DNA of 64,000 nt, from positions 171,478,501 to 171,542,500 of the forward strand of contig CM060833.1 of assembly GCA_030762175.1 (NCBI GenBank), in the 5' to 3' direction. Position 1 is the first letter of the stretch. The number at the start of each line of letters is the position of its first letter. Shown here piece by piece: positions 21,661 to 33,800 of this stretch. Origin of the DNA: Metallyticus violacea (taxonomy: Eukaryota; Arthropoda; Insecta; Mantodea; Metallyticidae). A model generated the notes under the pieces. That model did not search any database and was not told the DNA's origin. It was given only the letters and a program-made list of their open reading frames with translations. The position numbers and the translations under genes were made by a program.

Positions 21661-24600
21661 TTTGTATATTTTGACAAAACAATCCCAATATAGCCAGAAT
21701 ATATGGGTTACCTAAAATCCATAAACCGGGTAAGGGCATGAGACCTATCATTAATAATATAAATACCCCTACATACTTTCTAGCAAAATGGCTTACAGAC
21801 AAATTTATAGCTCTACCAAGGTTTCAAAGTAGAAGCATAAAAATCTCGTTCCAGTTAAGAGAAAAAAATAAAAGATTTTAAAGTTCTACCCTCTGAAATT
21901 TTAGTGTCTTTCGACGTAGTATCTTTGTTCCCGAGTATTCCAACGAAAAGCTTTTATCGTTTTTGAACGATTGGTTAAAGGAGATAGGAATTAATGAAAC
22001 TCATAGGAAAGAATACGTCCACCTTACTAACATTTGTATAAACCAGTCATATTTTACATTTGCAGGTGAGTTCTTTAAACAGAAATCAGGACTCAAAATG
22101 GGAAATCCTTTAAGTAAAAATTGTACTTACGAAGCTGTAGACAATGGAGTGGTAACATATACTACATTAATATGTTCAGTTGTTTACACTAACTCCACTT
22201 ACTTATTTAAAACTTTGGACTAGTTTCGGGAGAGGTGCCTCCCATCATTGGCTGTTGTTGACTGAATGCCGTTGTTCGAAACGGAGGATGGACGCCCGTT
22301 CACTCCTGTGGTGGTATCTTGTGGTTCTAGTAGAAACTTGCTGAGTTCATCCAATGGCAGAAAATCAAAATTCATTTAGTTGCTCTTATTTTTTAAAATG
22401 AAAATACTCTCCCATGTGGATAGTTCTATTGGGTTGTGAAGTTGTTTCAGTAATTTAATTTCTGGTTTTATTTCGTGATTTTTGTTCCAAAAATTAGCTG
22501 CTATTGCTGATTTGTCTATCTGTTTCAATCTAATGTTCCTAAAATGTTCTTTTCTTCGAATTTCTAAATTTCTTTTAGTTTTTCCAATGTAGCTCTGCTC
22601 ACAATCTGCACATTTAATCTCATATATTCCTGATTTTTGCTCTGTAAGGATGGTATCTTTCATTGTGCAATGTACTAAATTTTTTATGTTATATTTGTTC
22701 TTTGGGGCTAACATAATTCCATGTTTATTGAATATCTTCTTAAATTTGTTGTGGTAAGTTGGGTGGTATGTGAAACTTTTGAATTTATAACTGTCTTCAG
22801 TGTTCTTAAGTGTGGAAACTTCCTTAATCGATTTTTGTCTTTTAGCTTTATTGATGATTTTTGTTACTGAGTCTGTGTTGAAACCGTTGGTTATAGCCGT
22901 CTTCATTATATGTTGATGTTCCATTTTGTACTCCGTTTCAGTCAATGGGATGTTGATTAGTCTGTGTGCTAAACTGTGAAACACTGCATATTTATGTGGG
23001 ATGGGGTTATAGCTATAATTTTTTATGTAATTTTCTGTGTGTGTTCGTTTCCTGTGAATTCCAAAGCTAAGACTGTTTGCATTTCGTATTATTTTTAAAT
23101 CAAGGAATGGGAGACATCCATTTTTCTCTTCTTCTATGGTAAACTGTATAGATTTGTGTTGTAAGTTAAGGAGGTTCAATGCATCTGTAGAATGTTTTTT
23201 TGGTATTATTGCAAATATGTCATCCATATATGGCATAGATATGTGACAGAACAAATATAATATAAAAAAATTTAGTACATTGCACAATGAAAGATACCAT
23301 CCTTACAGAGCAAAAATCAGGAATATATGAGATTAAATGTGCAGATTGTGAGCAGAGCTACATTGGAAAAACGAAAAGAAATTTAGAAATTTGAAGAAAA
23401 GAACATTTTAGGAACATTAGATTGAAACAGATAGACAAATCAGCAATAGCAGCTCATTTTTGGAACAAAAATCACGAAATAAAACCAGAAATTAAATTAC
23501 TGAAACAACTTCACAACCCAATAGAACTATCCACATGGGAGAGAATTTTCATTTTAAAAAATAAGAGCAACTTAATGAATTTTGATTTTCCACCGCTGGA
23601 TGAACTAAGCAAGTTTCTACTAGAACCACAAGATATCACCACAGGAGCGAAGGGCGCCCATCCCCCATTTCGAACAACAGCATTCAGTCAACAACAGCCA
23701 ATGATGGGAGGAACCTCTCCCGAAACTAGTCCGAAGTTTTAAATAAATAAGTGGAGTTAGTGTAAACAACTGAACACATTAATGTAGTATATGGGAAATC
23801 CTTTGTATCCCTTCCGGGCAAATTTATTTATGAGTGCATTTGAAATTCACATACTTTCCGCCTTCCCACATTATTTTAAATGCTGGTACAGATACGTTGA
23901 TGACATTTTTAATATAGTGAAAAAAGAATTTGTTGAAGATGCTTTGAAGCTTTTAAATATACAAAACAGGAATATATCCTTCACACTGGAAACAGAAACA
24001 AAGGGAATGCTGCCGTTTTAAGATATAAAAATTAATAGTAATCATGGAAATCTATAATTTGGAATCTAAAGAAAGGATACGCACACAAATAACTATATAA
24101 AATCAAATGGGTTTAACCCCATAGCTCACAAGCACTCAATTTTCAACAGCTAACATATAGACTGGTGAGTTTACCAGTCAGTAAAGAGGAGTATGAAAAA
24201 GAATTTGAGAAGATACAAGAGATTGCCATTATAAATAGTTTTTAACAAAAATTTAGTAAACAAAAAACAATAGATTCCTAAAGAAGAAATTGATCAAGAA
24301 TACCACCGCACTATTAACTCAAAAAGATAGACCAGTTTTTAAAAAAATCAGATATGATCCAGTAGCTGTGAATAAATTGCAAAAAAAAAGATATTAACGT
24401 TAAATTGGCACCTGTTAACAGATACAATCTGAAAAATGCTTTAGTGAACAACAGTTTTAATAACATTCCACAGAGAAAAAGTTAGGCATCTACAAAATAA
24501 CGTAAAGAATGTGATAAGATATACGTTGGAAAAACTAAAAGACACATAGGAACACAGTTAAAGGAATGTTCTCAGGAACGTTAAGTACAAACAGATTGAT

Positions 24601-25034
24601 AGGTCAGCAGTGACACACTATTTTTGGAAAGATAATCACGACATAAAAAGAAATATAAAGTTACTTAAAAAAGCACACAGACGTATAGAATTGGACACAT
24701 GGGAGAAGATTTACATTCATAAACATAGGGATCATCTTATGAATTTCCACATTATAGGAGAGTGTAATACCAATTTCCAGTTTATAAAGAAAAAATACCA
24801 CCAGGACAGAGCCACAGGTCCTCATAGATGTTAGTTTCTCATACCAGTCATCAAGTTGGTTGAGGATGAAGAGGATGTCTCTTCGAAACCAGTCCCACGG
24901 TATTTAAAAGTAAGTGAAGCATAAGAGTGTGTTAGACGACAAATTAATTAAAATTTACATTTAACAAGCTTCATTGTGTCAGTTCCAACAGAATTTGTTA
25001 AAAATGTCTTATTTTTCGAAAGTTCTTAAATGAA
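21661..25034 (+). mobile_element. Middle PLE (RT plus decayed GIY-YIG), inserted in the outer PLE
   Basis: The + strand reverse transcriptase starts with [20 protein letters not shown] (21694) and continues through a frame break to EILVSFDVVSLFPSIPT and QKSGLKMGNP. It is interrupted at 22098-22111 and resumes at 23791 with YPFRANLFM and CWYRYVDDIFNIV (YVDD catalytic motif). The connector and endonuclease regions (24050-24830) are broken, and the C-terminal tail TWEKIYIHKHRDHLMNFHI survives. A decayed hammerhead (TTGAGGA in place of CTGANGA) is at 24857-24890, and a GCTTCATTGTGTCAGTTCCA tail precedes the right TSD (25035-25046). Confidence 0.87.
22112..23790 (-). mobile_element. Innermost PLE: inverted pair with a 303-codon RT-EN frame
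   Basis: Flanked by ATGGGAAATCCTTT at 22098-22111 and 23791-23804, a 14-bp duplication of the middle PLE's RT sequence. The long minus-strand part (23287-22376) is open for 303 codons: end of the RT palm (PYMDDIFAII), the connector, then the GIY-YIG endonuclease (KSGIYEIKCADCEQSYIGKT, then RNLEIRRKEHFRNIR and NHEIKPEIK). From 23282 the + strand repeats the endonuclease end as a shorter inverted partner (to 23742). Both outward ends run into the same terminal region, ending in matching CTTACGAAGCTG / ACATTAATGTAGTATA borders. Hammerhead cores at both ends are mutated (CCAATGATG). Confidence 0.9.
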
Positions 25035-25910
25035 TTCATTAACCTTGTTACTACTTATGTGCCTGGAATTGGAAGTATCAGACCTATTTTGAAAGAATGT
25101 CACGGTACTTTGTTAATGCACCCATCTTTAAGTGATTTTTCTAAATTTGTACCCCACCTTACTTTTAGAACACCCCCTAACCTTAGAAGTATATTTTGCC
25201 AAAACCTATCTCCTCTGAATTTACCACATCCTTTACTGACTCATATCCTTGCCAACGCCCTAAATGTAAAACCTGTGTGCTAATTATGCCATGCCATTCA
25301 TTCCACAGCTCTAATTTAACCAGAGAATTTAACATTTCTTCATTTGCTACCTGTTCTTCCAAGAATGTCGTATATATATATTTATCTTGTAAGCTTTGCA
25401 AAGCATTTTATATTGGTTTAACTTTTACTGTTGTTTCGCTACATATGAAAAATTATAGACATTCTGTTAAAACCAAGTGTCCCTTGCCGGTTGCCCAACA
25501 TGTTAATTGGGCAATCGGCAAGGATTTCACTGTAAGGATTTTAATGATGTTTTTAATCTAACATTTATTGAAGCGTTACCTGCACAATGCTCTGAAAGTT
25601 TACTCAGAGATAGAGAAATGGCAGCTATATTTTTACATAAAGCGCATATCCCACCCAGTTTAAATCTTATGTATTAATATTATCCCCCAACACTCTCATT
25701 GCTATTTTCATCTGTTTTCATGCATAACGTTACCTTCGATACTCAATATTTACTTTTATCACCTTCACTTGTCTTCTTGCCATAGAAGAACTGAACGAAT
25801 TCGAAATATAGCAATTTCAAGTGTGACTTTATCTTAATGTTTAATCCATTTCTACGTTTATAATTACTGTTATTTTGTTATATTGTTAATAGTGTTACTT
25901 TATTTTTATT

Positions 25911-26114
25911 TTGTATTATATAAAATATATAATATATATGGAAAATAATATAAGAACATCTATCCTTAAAAATTGGCTTACTGGGAGCATGAGATGGTAA
26001 ATGCTGTATTATCCTTAATATTTTCTTTTGCCATTTAAAGACAATAGATGATAAACTTGCATCTTTCCAGAAGAGTATACCATAACCTAATACATTGTTG
26101 AATAGAACGCTCAT
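25911..26114 (-). mobile_element. Old LINE C-terminus, proximal half
   Basis: The minus-strand frame NVLGYGILFWKDASLSSIVF, KWQKKILRIIQHLP, SKPIFKDRCSY is typical of the segment after the RT of CR1/jockey-like LINEs. It continues at 21240-20980. The PLE nest was inserted between the two halves. Confidence 0.7.
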
Positions 26115-26171
26115 TTATAGTGCTTAGGAATCACATGACTGATGATACATGAGGTGAAATGGTAAATTTGG

Positions 26172-26400
26172 AAAGTGGTGTGTGTTTTTTATATATATAT
26201 ATTAAGGGAAGGAAAGGTTCTAGACCTAATTTTAGGATACTTCCCTGGCATTTGCTATTTGCAAGGACTAAGGAAACCTGGAAAAAACTTAGTCAGGGAG
26301 AATAGTCCTGATGAGAATCTAACCCCAGATCTCCTGCTCATGAGTCTGTGCCTTAAAGACCTCGGCCACCCATGGCAGTTATAAGCCAATATAAAATCTA
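26172..26400 (-). repeat. SINE-1
   Basis: Minus strand: CCATGGGTGGCCGAGGTCTT (tRNA-Leu/Ser box A-like), then GATCTGGGGTTAGATTCTCA (box B-like), then the family body. Mirror partner of 11602-11860. Confidence 0.8.
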
Positions 26401-28681
26401 CATAACCAAAATACAATTCTCAGAATATGTTTACTGCAGCTCCTACTTAATAGGCTCATTTGATAAGATACTTTGGCTTAATTTGTTATATAAGGTAAAC
26501 TGTATTCATTCCAAGGTATGCCAACTCTTGAAAATAACCGAATAATATTAATACCATTCAAACTTTTGGTTGAATGTCTTATCTTTATCTCCGTACCACA
26601 CTTGAAAAAAATTATGCTGACAAATTATACACACTCTTTGTTCTTTTTGAACTACATCTCTGATTTAGAACCTTTTTCTTTCAGAAGGGTCTATTCAATT
26701 CTTCTATATAACTGGAAAGAAAATCTAGATTTTATTTACCCAGAATGCATTTCAGATAGCTGCTAAGTACTTAATGCAATCTGCAGGTGTGTAAAAAGTC
26801 TACTTAAAACAATTTCCTTACAACCTACCATCCTTGCTGTGCCCCTCAAAATATATTTTAATTTAAGCATCATGAGCCTTATTTCTCCTTCACTTTTCCC
26901 CCTTCATCTTTAACATTAGTATGAAAGTCTCTTAAATCAGCCATTTTTCACCTCTCTTACTTTGCATTTCTTTCTCTGACCATAAAATCACTGCCCTCAT
27001 TATATTTTCACACTCCTACACTTGTATCAAACCAATCACTTTGCCTCTTATCCTTTTTCATATTTTTGTGGCACATATTCCTATATGCACATTTTTAAAC
27101 AAATTCACACATCTCTAGTGCTATTTTCTTTACACAAATTCACCATTGCATTTATCTTGAATGTACATAATTCATTTCAGAGTTCAGATTATAAAACTGA
27201 TCACTTCTGTAATTATTCCCCTTAAATTGCTCTATATTAAGAGAGACTTTTCATTATATTATTTACTTTACTATTACTCACATTGCATAATGAGACAATT
27301 AAAGGAAAGTGCAACTCTGAAAATAACATATTCACTGCATAAGACATAATTCACTATGCTCACACTTTTCTATATTCACTTATCATCCCTCCAACAACCA
27401 TTTAATACGTGGTGTCTCATGCACCAGTTGGCCAGTTGGTGGATCTGGCCATGGCAACTGAATCTCTTACTCCAGAACAATCAGACATATCTAGCAAACT
27501 ATTGCAGCAACCAAGTTTGTAATGATTCAGGTTCTCACAATTACAATGAAAATAAGCACATACCTCATTACAAGAGATGTTGGAAATGCCCTCCTCCTGC
27601 ATCCATATAACTCTGGCACCTATTTAGAAAATTTTCTGAAACTGAAACACTCACTCTTGTTTTTTTTTATGGAGAAGTGGAGGGGGGTGTTGGAAGGGAA
27701 ACTTAAATAAATATGAGCATGCACATAAATGTAGCAAAATACTTGGCTATTTTATCTAATTCTAAACCCTGCTGCATATGTATTATAAATCATTTTTCGA
27801 ATTAGTAGATTATCTCCTGGTTTAGGGCAATCCTTGTCATGTTCTTATATGTTTAGGAAGGGAAAAAAAGCCAGCCCAAGGCAAGTATATGTTTCTGCAT
27901 CTTTTAATTCTTTCTTGCCTGAAAACAGATCATGTCAGGAAAATTGGATTAGGACTTTAACTAGTAAACAAATGTTTCATAAATATTTTTTGAATTGCGG
28001 GAATTTTCACAGTGAAATATAGTATAACATAACAAATGTGTTTAGCTGTAGTTCCACTTGTTCCAAAGTTGTTACTGGAGATTTAGTTGGGCATTTGCTA
28101 AGCTTTGTAGATTAGAACTTGTTTAGGCTAAAAAATGTAAAATTAATTGGTATTCTATATGCAGTGCTTTGCAGTTACTGGTCAGTCTGTTAGCCTTGTA
28201 CATTCATATGGGTGCAAATGCTTATGTTCAAGAAATTTTCTGGACTGTCGAATGTTAATAATGCTAAATTCAAATAGGGCTGAGGGGTTCGTCTATTATC
28301 TATGAGTGGAGCCAGTTCCTCTGGAGATACAGTCCCTGGACCTCTTACAGCAAAAGAAAATGTTTTAAAAATATATTTAAAATAAGTAGTTAAAATATTA
28401 TAATTCCATATACTTGTATTTATTATATTTTATAATGAATAAACTTAGTCATATTTACATTCCTAATATATGTAATTTTGTGAAACAAATCATTTTGTGA
28501 CTGACTGTCTCTAGTATGATATGAATAGTGCTTTATGTGCTATTCCCTTTCCAAAATCTCTAATCATTCTCCTCGCTTTCCCAATTTCTGTTTCTGCCTC
28601 ACAGGGGCTTCTGTTGAACCATATAGTGTCTGGTAATTTTTGACAATGAGATTTTTAGTTCTGATCATATTTCTTTTGCAG
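26401..28681. other. Zinc-finger gene intron 1, right-arm part, no gene seen
   Basis: Inverted counterpart of left-arm blocks 5440-11500 without their insertions. No coding motif is visible; short frames on both strands are not shared between the arms. Confidence 0.55.
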
Positions 28682-28822
28682 TTTCAGAGTATGACAAATG
28701 AATTCAAAGTGAATGACAAAATAGAGATTAAAGAAGAACTCCTTAATTGTAATAAATATTCAACTGAGCTGAAACCAGAAACTGAGGAGGGAGACTCTTA
28801 TGATGCTGTGGTAAAGGATGAG
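28682..28822 (+). CDS. C2H2 zinc-finger gene, coding exon 2
   Basis: Exon of 47 codons between a TTTTGCAG acceptor and GAG|GTAAAG, phase 0 on both sides. It encodes FQSMTNEFKVNDKIEIKEEL, LNCNKYSTELKPETEEGDSY, DAVVKDE. This is a second acidic IKEEL module, homologous to exon 1 (both have IKEEL, a Tyr about 8-9 residues on, LK.PET, and DA near the end). An ATG inside the exon (28691) is in frame, so a shorter protein could start here if exon 1 is skipped. The paralogue in the other arm is 5298-5438. Confidence 0.8.
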
Positions 28823-29994
28823 GTAAAGAGCATAATATATGATTATAAATATACCCTTCCTTAAAAATGTGCCCTTTTTTTACTTTTATGAAGAGCTAGC
28901 ATATATGTCTATAAAAAGGAAACGTAAATATCATTTACCTCTGCATCATTAAATTTTGTAGGTGGTTTGTTGTAAAATTGATCTTATTCAAAGCACACTA
29001 TTTGTTTTACATTTCCTGTGATTTGTCAAACTTTGGTTGTAATTTTATTGCAGTGGTCATTGAAATGCACAGTCCTTGTGCATAATTACATTTCCACAAA
29101 ATAGAAGAGGAATTGATATATGTATTGAGAATGAATGCATGATTACTTTGAAAAAGTGTAGCATGTGAACTTGTACCTTTTGAACCTTTACAACTTTTTT
29201 CAGGTCTTGAATATGACTTCTTTCCATAGAGAAAATTTTCCATACTGCTTTGTGAGGTTGTGGTCAATTTTGCATAGAATCAACAGCAATAAACAGTTTT
29301 TCATCTTATTTTCAAACTTTATATAATAATTTCAATGAACATTAAATATTTATAATTTCAGATTTGTGAACATTAGGATTCCATTTGCTGCTGATACTTT
29401 AACACTATAGTCAAGTGTGTCATCTCTTTAATTTCATTGAAAGCTCTTTATATTTATACATATATAAGTCTATCTTATCTATCTGAGATGTGCTAAATCT
29501 GTAATCAAAGTTCTTATTGCTGCCATTCTGTCTCTTCTATAAGTAGATTTTCTGCTCATTTTTATTTCTAAAAATATGTGATGCATAATTTTGTGATAGT
29601 GGGAAAGGAAAACATGTTGCAATAATGTAACGGTTATAATAGTAAACATTGTCTTACCTTTAGAGCCTATGAAACTCTTTGAGTTGACTGTACCCATATT
29701 GATACTAGCCACAAAGTAATTTTTCACTGAACAACATATATTAATCTTTGCTTTTGTTCAAAGCATCAAGCTTGTATCTGAAATATGCGTATGTCTGTTT
29801 TGAAACCTCTTTCAGTGTTATCAAATAAATCATATTTAACCATAATTATTGTTTCATACATTGACAGTTAAATATAACAAATAGATTAATATACACTTCA
29901 GTTTGCTTATATATATGCAAGTCCAGCAAATTTCTCAGTAATTAATTTTCCCACATAGTTTGTGTATGTGATATCTTTCACTCTTTGACCTCCT

Positions 29995-30280
29995 TCTCTT
30001 CTATGGTTCAACAGCCCAAGATTGAACATTGGCCCACAGCAGCTTTCTTTAGCTCCATCTTATGACTTCATTGATGAGGTAATATTGCAAGAGGCATGTG
30101 ATCAGAATGTTGTTCACCTATCCATCATTCAGCTCCCCAATTATCTTCAAGAGGGTAGATTCACTACATTCCAGACCTCCCTAACTTATAAAAATTCATA
30201 AGCAGATACTGAGAATAAAATCAGGGACCCCCCAGGCAGCAGTAAGCAGTAATAACCATTATACCAAGTAGTCTGTGTCA
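29995..30280 (-). repeat. SINE-4 (tRNA-like head)
   Basis: Minus strand: GACTACTTGGTATAATGGTT (box A-like) followed by GGTCCCTGATTTTATTC (box B-like), then an unrelated body to about 29995. Only one copy of this type was noticed in the window. Confidence 0.5.
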
Positions 30281-30977
30281 TTTTTGTCCTTTTCACTATA
30301 TTTCCGAAATAATTATCTTCACATTTTTGTTTTTTCCATGTTTAAAGAAATATCTTTAAATGCCATTTCATTGACAGTCAGTCAACATCGAAACAGCCAC
30401 TTCTTCACATTAATGTAGGACATTAAGCTTTAATGTTTTGAAATATACTAGTTGTTTTCAGCATGAAACAGTGAATGTTATCATGTTAGAAGTACAATGA
30501 TGCAAAGAATCTTTCTTTTAGCACATTGCTTTGTTGAATACAGAATCTGTGATAAAAATAAGATTGTTGAAAGCGTGTGCTTCCTGTCAACTACACATGA
30601 ATATATTGCGCAAATGATGAATATAAATTGAATTTTGTAGAGAATCCCTTTTTTTATATTTCAGCATGTAAAATCATATAATTAACAGTAGTATTTCAAG
30701 TGAGTTTACTTCATAAAATTACATGTTTCAGTTCCATTTTTCCCTTTCTCAAAACTGTTAACAGTGACTGCTTTTTGTTGCTGGAGTGCAATAAGGCTAC
30801 CTGTTTTGAAGAAACTGGCAATCACACTTCATTTTCGCTTATCCTTCACTGGGTTTGTCATTTGAGAAGTTTCAGATTGCCAAGTGCCTCATTGATTTCA
30901 GGTTGCATTGGTGTATCCAATATTAATCCCCTGTGAAAATATATGGAAACATCTGGAGCTAACATTGTCAGACAAAC

Positions 30978-31247
30978 TGCCACGGGTGGCCGAGGTTGTT
31001 AAGGTGTGAACTTATGCGCGGGAGGTATGGGGTTCAAATCCCACCAGTACCATCCTCCCTGACAGATTTTTTACAGGTTTTCCTCTGTCCTCACAAATGG
31101 CAAATGCCAGGGAAGTACCCTAAGCTTAGGCCTGGAAAGATTCCTTCCTTAAAAATAAATCCTTTCCCAATATATAATTTCATCTCATGTATCATCAGTG
31201 TTCACCGCCTGTGGTGCCTCTGTAGCAAAAACGGGCATTAAATATCA
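30978..31247 (+). repeat. SINE-1, best-preserved copy
   Basis: GGGTGGCCGAGGTTGTTAAG (box A region) and GGTTCAAATCCCACCAGTAC (box B region) are spaced as in tRNA-Leu/Ser. The body ends CATTTCATCTCATGTATCAT-like and CATTAAATATCATTCATTC. Confidence 0.85.
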
Positions 31248-31744
31248 TTCATTCATTGTAAGAAAAGTTATTTATTGGCACCATTCAACTCTTTTGTTTT
31301 TCTATGAGATTATGCGGTTCCTGATAACAAAGCTTCCTCATACAAAGATTTTTGTGCAGAATTTCTGATGCCTGCATTGAATGAATATTTAAAGACTCCT
31401 GTTCCTCTGTAAGTCACTCACTGATTGTTCTTTGTTATGGCTTTGGCATGAATGATGTTTTCATCTGTGCTGACCCCATGTGCTCCTCATTTTTCAAGTC
31501 TGCTCTTCATCTGTACTCTGAAAACCATTGTATACTTAGGAACAGTCTTTAATTCTTTAACTTTATGCTAACTTCTACTAAGGTGCTAATTAAGAAACTC
31601 TTTTTACATTGCTCAGAAAAGGAAACTTATATTTCTCACATTTTTTCAAATCTTGAAAATTAAGTAGCAAGCTTTTACCATGGTTGAGGAGCTTCTGCTG
31701 TCCAATGCAGAATCTGCATCTTGGTGCATCCAAAGACCTTGTCA

Positions 31745-32040
31745 GTCCTGGTAGTCTAGTGGTAACCATACTTGACTCTTAGACCCACGATTGCAGATTC
31801 CATCCCGTGCAGGATGAATAAATTTTTTTTGGGGTGTAAAAATCTCGAGTATGGCTTCCTTTGGAAGGGAAGTATAGCTGTGGATTCCATGTCATAGAGT
31901 TATGTTATGTGAAGAAGCCTCAAACCTCAAATTGGAAAGGAGAGGCCTCTGAGCAATGTTTATCAGCTCTTTCATGCTCTGAATTGAATGGGATGCTATG
32001 ACCTGAGATGTTAAAGAGCATCCATAATTAATAACGAAGA
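31745..32040 (+). repeat. SINE-2 (tRNA-like head)
   Basis: TGGTAGTCTAGTGGTAACCA (box A-like), GCAGATTCCATCCC (box B-like), body with TATGGCTTCCTTTGGAAGGG and the end block GACCTGAGATGTTAAAGAGC. Other copies: 34185-34445, 41020-41075, 48950-49225, 50700-50940, 53120-53405. Confidence 0.85.
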
Positions 32041-32339
32041 CTTTGCTGAAGAAAACTGATTTGGAGACTGAACTTTATGGAGTATATAAGTTCTGATTTC
32101 TGGCTAAAGTTATCACACAACTGGATTAGGAGAGTTTGTCAAGGAAAGGCAAAACAATGTGATGGAAGAAGATGCAGCCATCTTGAGTGATTTTCATAAA
32201 ACCAATTAAACTAAGCTTATCTAAAAATCTGGACATTGAATAACTTGTCAAATTAGAGTTCAGAGTGTAAAGCAAGTTTTCACCAATACTGCTGTTGATA
32301 TAAATCAGTCATTTTCTGCATATAAATATTATTTTATAT

Positions 32340-33360
32340 TGAATAAGATGATCTCTCCTTCATAGGATTACAACATATTATTGATAAAGTTGCCAGATTT
32401 TGTGCAGAATGTGGCCTAAGTATAAACAGTAAAGAGTAAAAGATAATAGTGTTTAAAAAATTATTGAAATTAAGCAAAGGTAAGAGGTGGTTAATAAATG
32501 GAGACTTAGTTGAGGCAGTGAAAGAAATTGATTATTTGGGGGAATTTTCGAGTAATGGATTTTGGAAGGTGGCACAGTTAAAGGTAAATTAGCTATGAAA
32601 ACTGCCAGAATACGTTGGTATAAAAGTTCCAATGAAATGTCTCGAAAGACTGTATAAGGGAATGGTTTAGTCAAAGATGATGTTTGTAGTAGAAATTTGG
32701 GAAGTGTCAAAGGGGAGACATAATTGATGTACGTAGAATGTTTTGTAGAGGAGTTCTGGGGTTAGCAAAAAGTTTGCTGAGGGGATTGATTTTGATAGGA
32801 CTAGGAAGAGTAGTAAGAAAAGATATAATAGGTGAGCCAATCTTGAAATATTAACACATGTTTAAAATTAAATAACAATATAATAAAAGTATATTTTAAA
32901 TACCAAAGAGATGTACTGGGAAGAGAAAGTTCGTTTGGGGAGGTGGGGAAACTGTTTAAAAAAATTAGAATGGGAAATGTGTGGTGACTGGGTGAAAGTA
33001 ATGTCAGTGGATTTTGGAAAGAAGTGAGGCAGAGGGTAGAAGATATAGAAAAGCAAGAGATTTGGGCTAGCTTTGAGAATAAAGTTCTTTAGACTTAAAA
33101 TAATTCAGAGAAATTGGGTAGGGGAGAAATGTACAGATAATTGTGATCAATCAGAGGAATAGGTCATGATGGATGCGTACAGGTTTACTATATGTAATAT
33201 GTAAGGAAATTTTTTTACAAACGGGACAAGTACAACAAGATATAGTGGCAATTAAAATGTTCTCAGAAATGATGGCAGAGAAAATGAACAAATTGAGGAA
33301 TTTTTGGTAAAGGTAAGGAATAGCAGATGAGAAGTTTAAGAAAGAACATGAAGCCATAGT
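32340..33360 (+). mobile_element. LINE-A fragment
   Basis: The + strand reads IGLQHIIDKVARFCAECGLS, RWLINGDLVEAVKEIDYLG, FSSNGFW and MKCLERLYKGMV across frame breaks, the part of the LINE-A protein after the RT catalytic motif. It is closest to the fragment at 1-470. Degraded and non-functional. Confidence 0.78.
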
Positions 33361-33723
33361 GATCTATTTTAGAGTTCCTTTTTCCATACATATAAACAGT
33401 GGTTAATGTATGGGAGAGCTTAGTTTTGGCACAGTGAAATTCTTAGATATTTTTCTGTTTGTTAAACTGTTTTGTGATGAGGGGGCAACTAAGTAGCTTA
33501 GAAATTTGGGAATAATTAATTTATAGAAATTGCATATTAGTCAAATCCAAGTCTTCAGGAAATTCCAGTGGATAATTGATGATAAGCCAGAGACCAAAGT
33601 CTGGATATTAGCTATTTGATAAAAATAATTGTTTGTTTATGTAGAGATATTATTGATTAATTCATTTATGCATGTTAATATAATGTAAGCAGATTTATAC
33701 TAAAATAAACTCATTTATCATAG

Positions 33724-33800
33724 GAGGAGAAAGGATTTGTCCAAGATTTAGTGAGGAAGATCAAAGTTGAGGAATTAAATTTACCAGCTAGTGATACAGG
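33724..33800 (+). CDS. C2H2 zinc-finger gene, coding exon 3
   Basis: A 77-nt exon between TTATCATAG and CAGG|GTAAGT encodes EEKGFVQDLVRKIKVEELNL, PASDT and the first two bases of a Gly codon. It enters in phase 0, matching exon 2, and leaves two bases that combine with the first base of exon 4 to give GGG. KIKVEEL is another acidic lysine/glutamate motif. It is a short linker with no known domain. The matching phases and strong donor are the main support. Confidence 0.7.

Larger units (their letters stand above)
21350..25910 (+). mobile_element. Outer PLE of a three-level nest
   Basis: Bounded by inverted terminal segments of about 90 bp: AGTAACACTATTAACAATGT at 21362 and its complement near 25905-25820. 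Coding text after the interruption (25040-25680, + strand) has PCQRPKCKTC, CSSKNVVYIYLSCKLCKAFY, IGLT and PVAQHV. This is the cysteine-rich linker and GIY-YIG endonuclease of a Neptune/Poseidon-type PLE, a different lineage from the inner elements. It is interrupted at a TTCATTAACCTT target, copies of which lie at 21649-21660 and 25035-25046. A 5' fragment of the same family lies at 38170-38360. Confidence 0.8.
18790..29178. repeat. Right arm of the large imperfect inverted duplication
   Basis: Reverse complement of 4958-17835 (matched blocks are listed there). It carries the + strand leader exons at 20497-20654 and 28682-28822. Its main private insertion is the nested PLE stack at about 21350-25910. 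Homology ends just after GTACC near 29178. Confidence 0.88.
29179..33723. other. Zinc-finger gene intron 2
   Basis: Beyond the duplication end (29178) this intron is single-copy sequence plus SINEs at 29995-30280, 30978-31247 and 31745-32040 and a LINE at 32340-33360. Between these nothing coding was recognised. Confidence 0.6.

Noticed and set aside
24857..24890. Hammerhead at the end of the middle PLE
   Set aside because: The core reads TTGAGGA in place of CTGANGA, so it is listed only as decayed. Similar decay at 13380, 22220, 23710, 36850, 41400 and 42460 kept these out of the ribozyme list.
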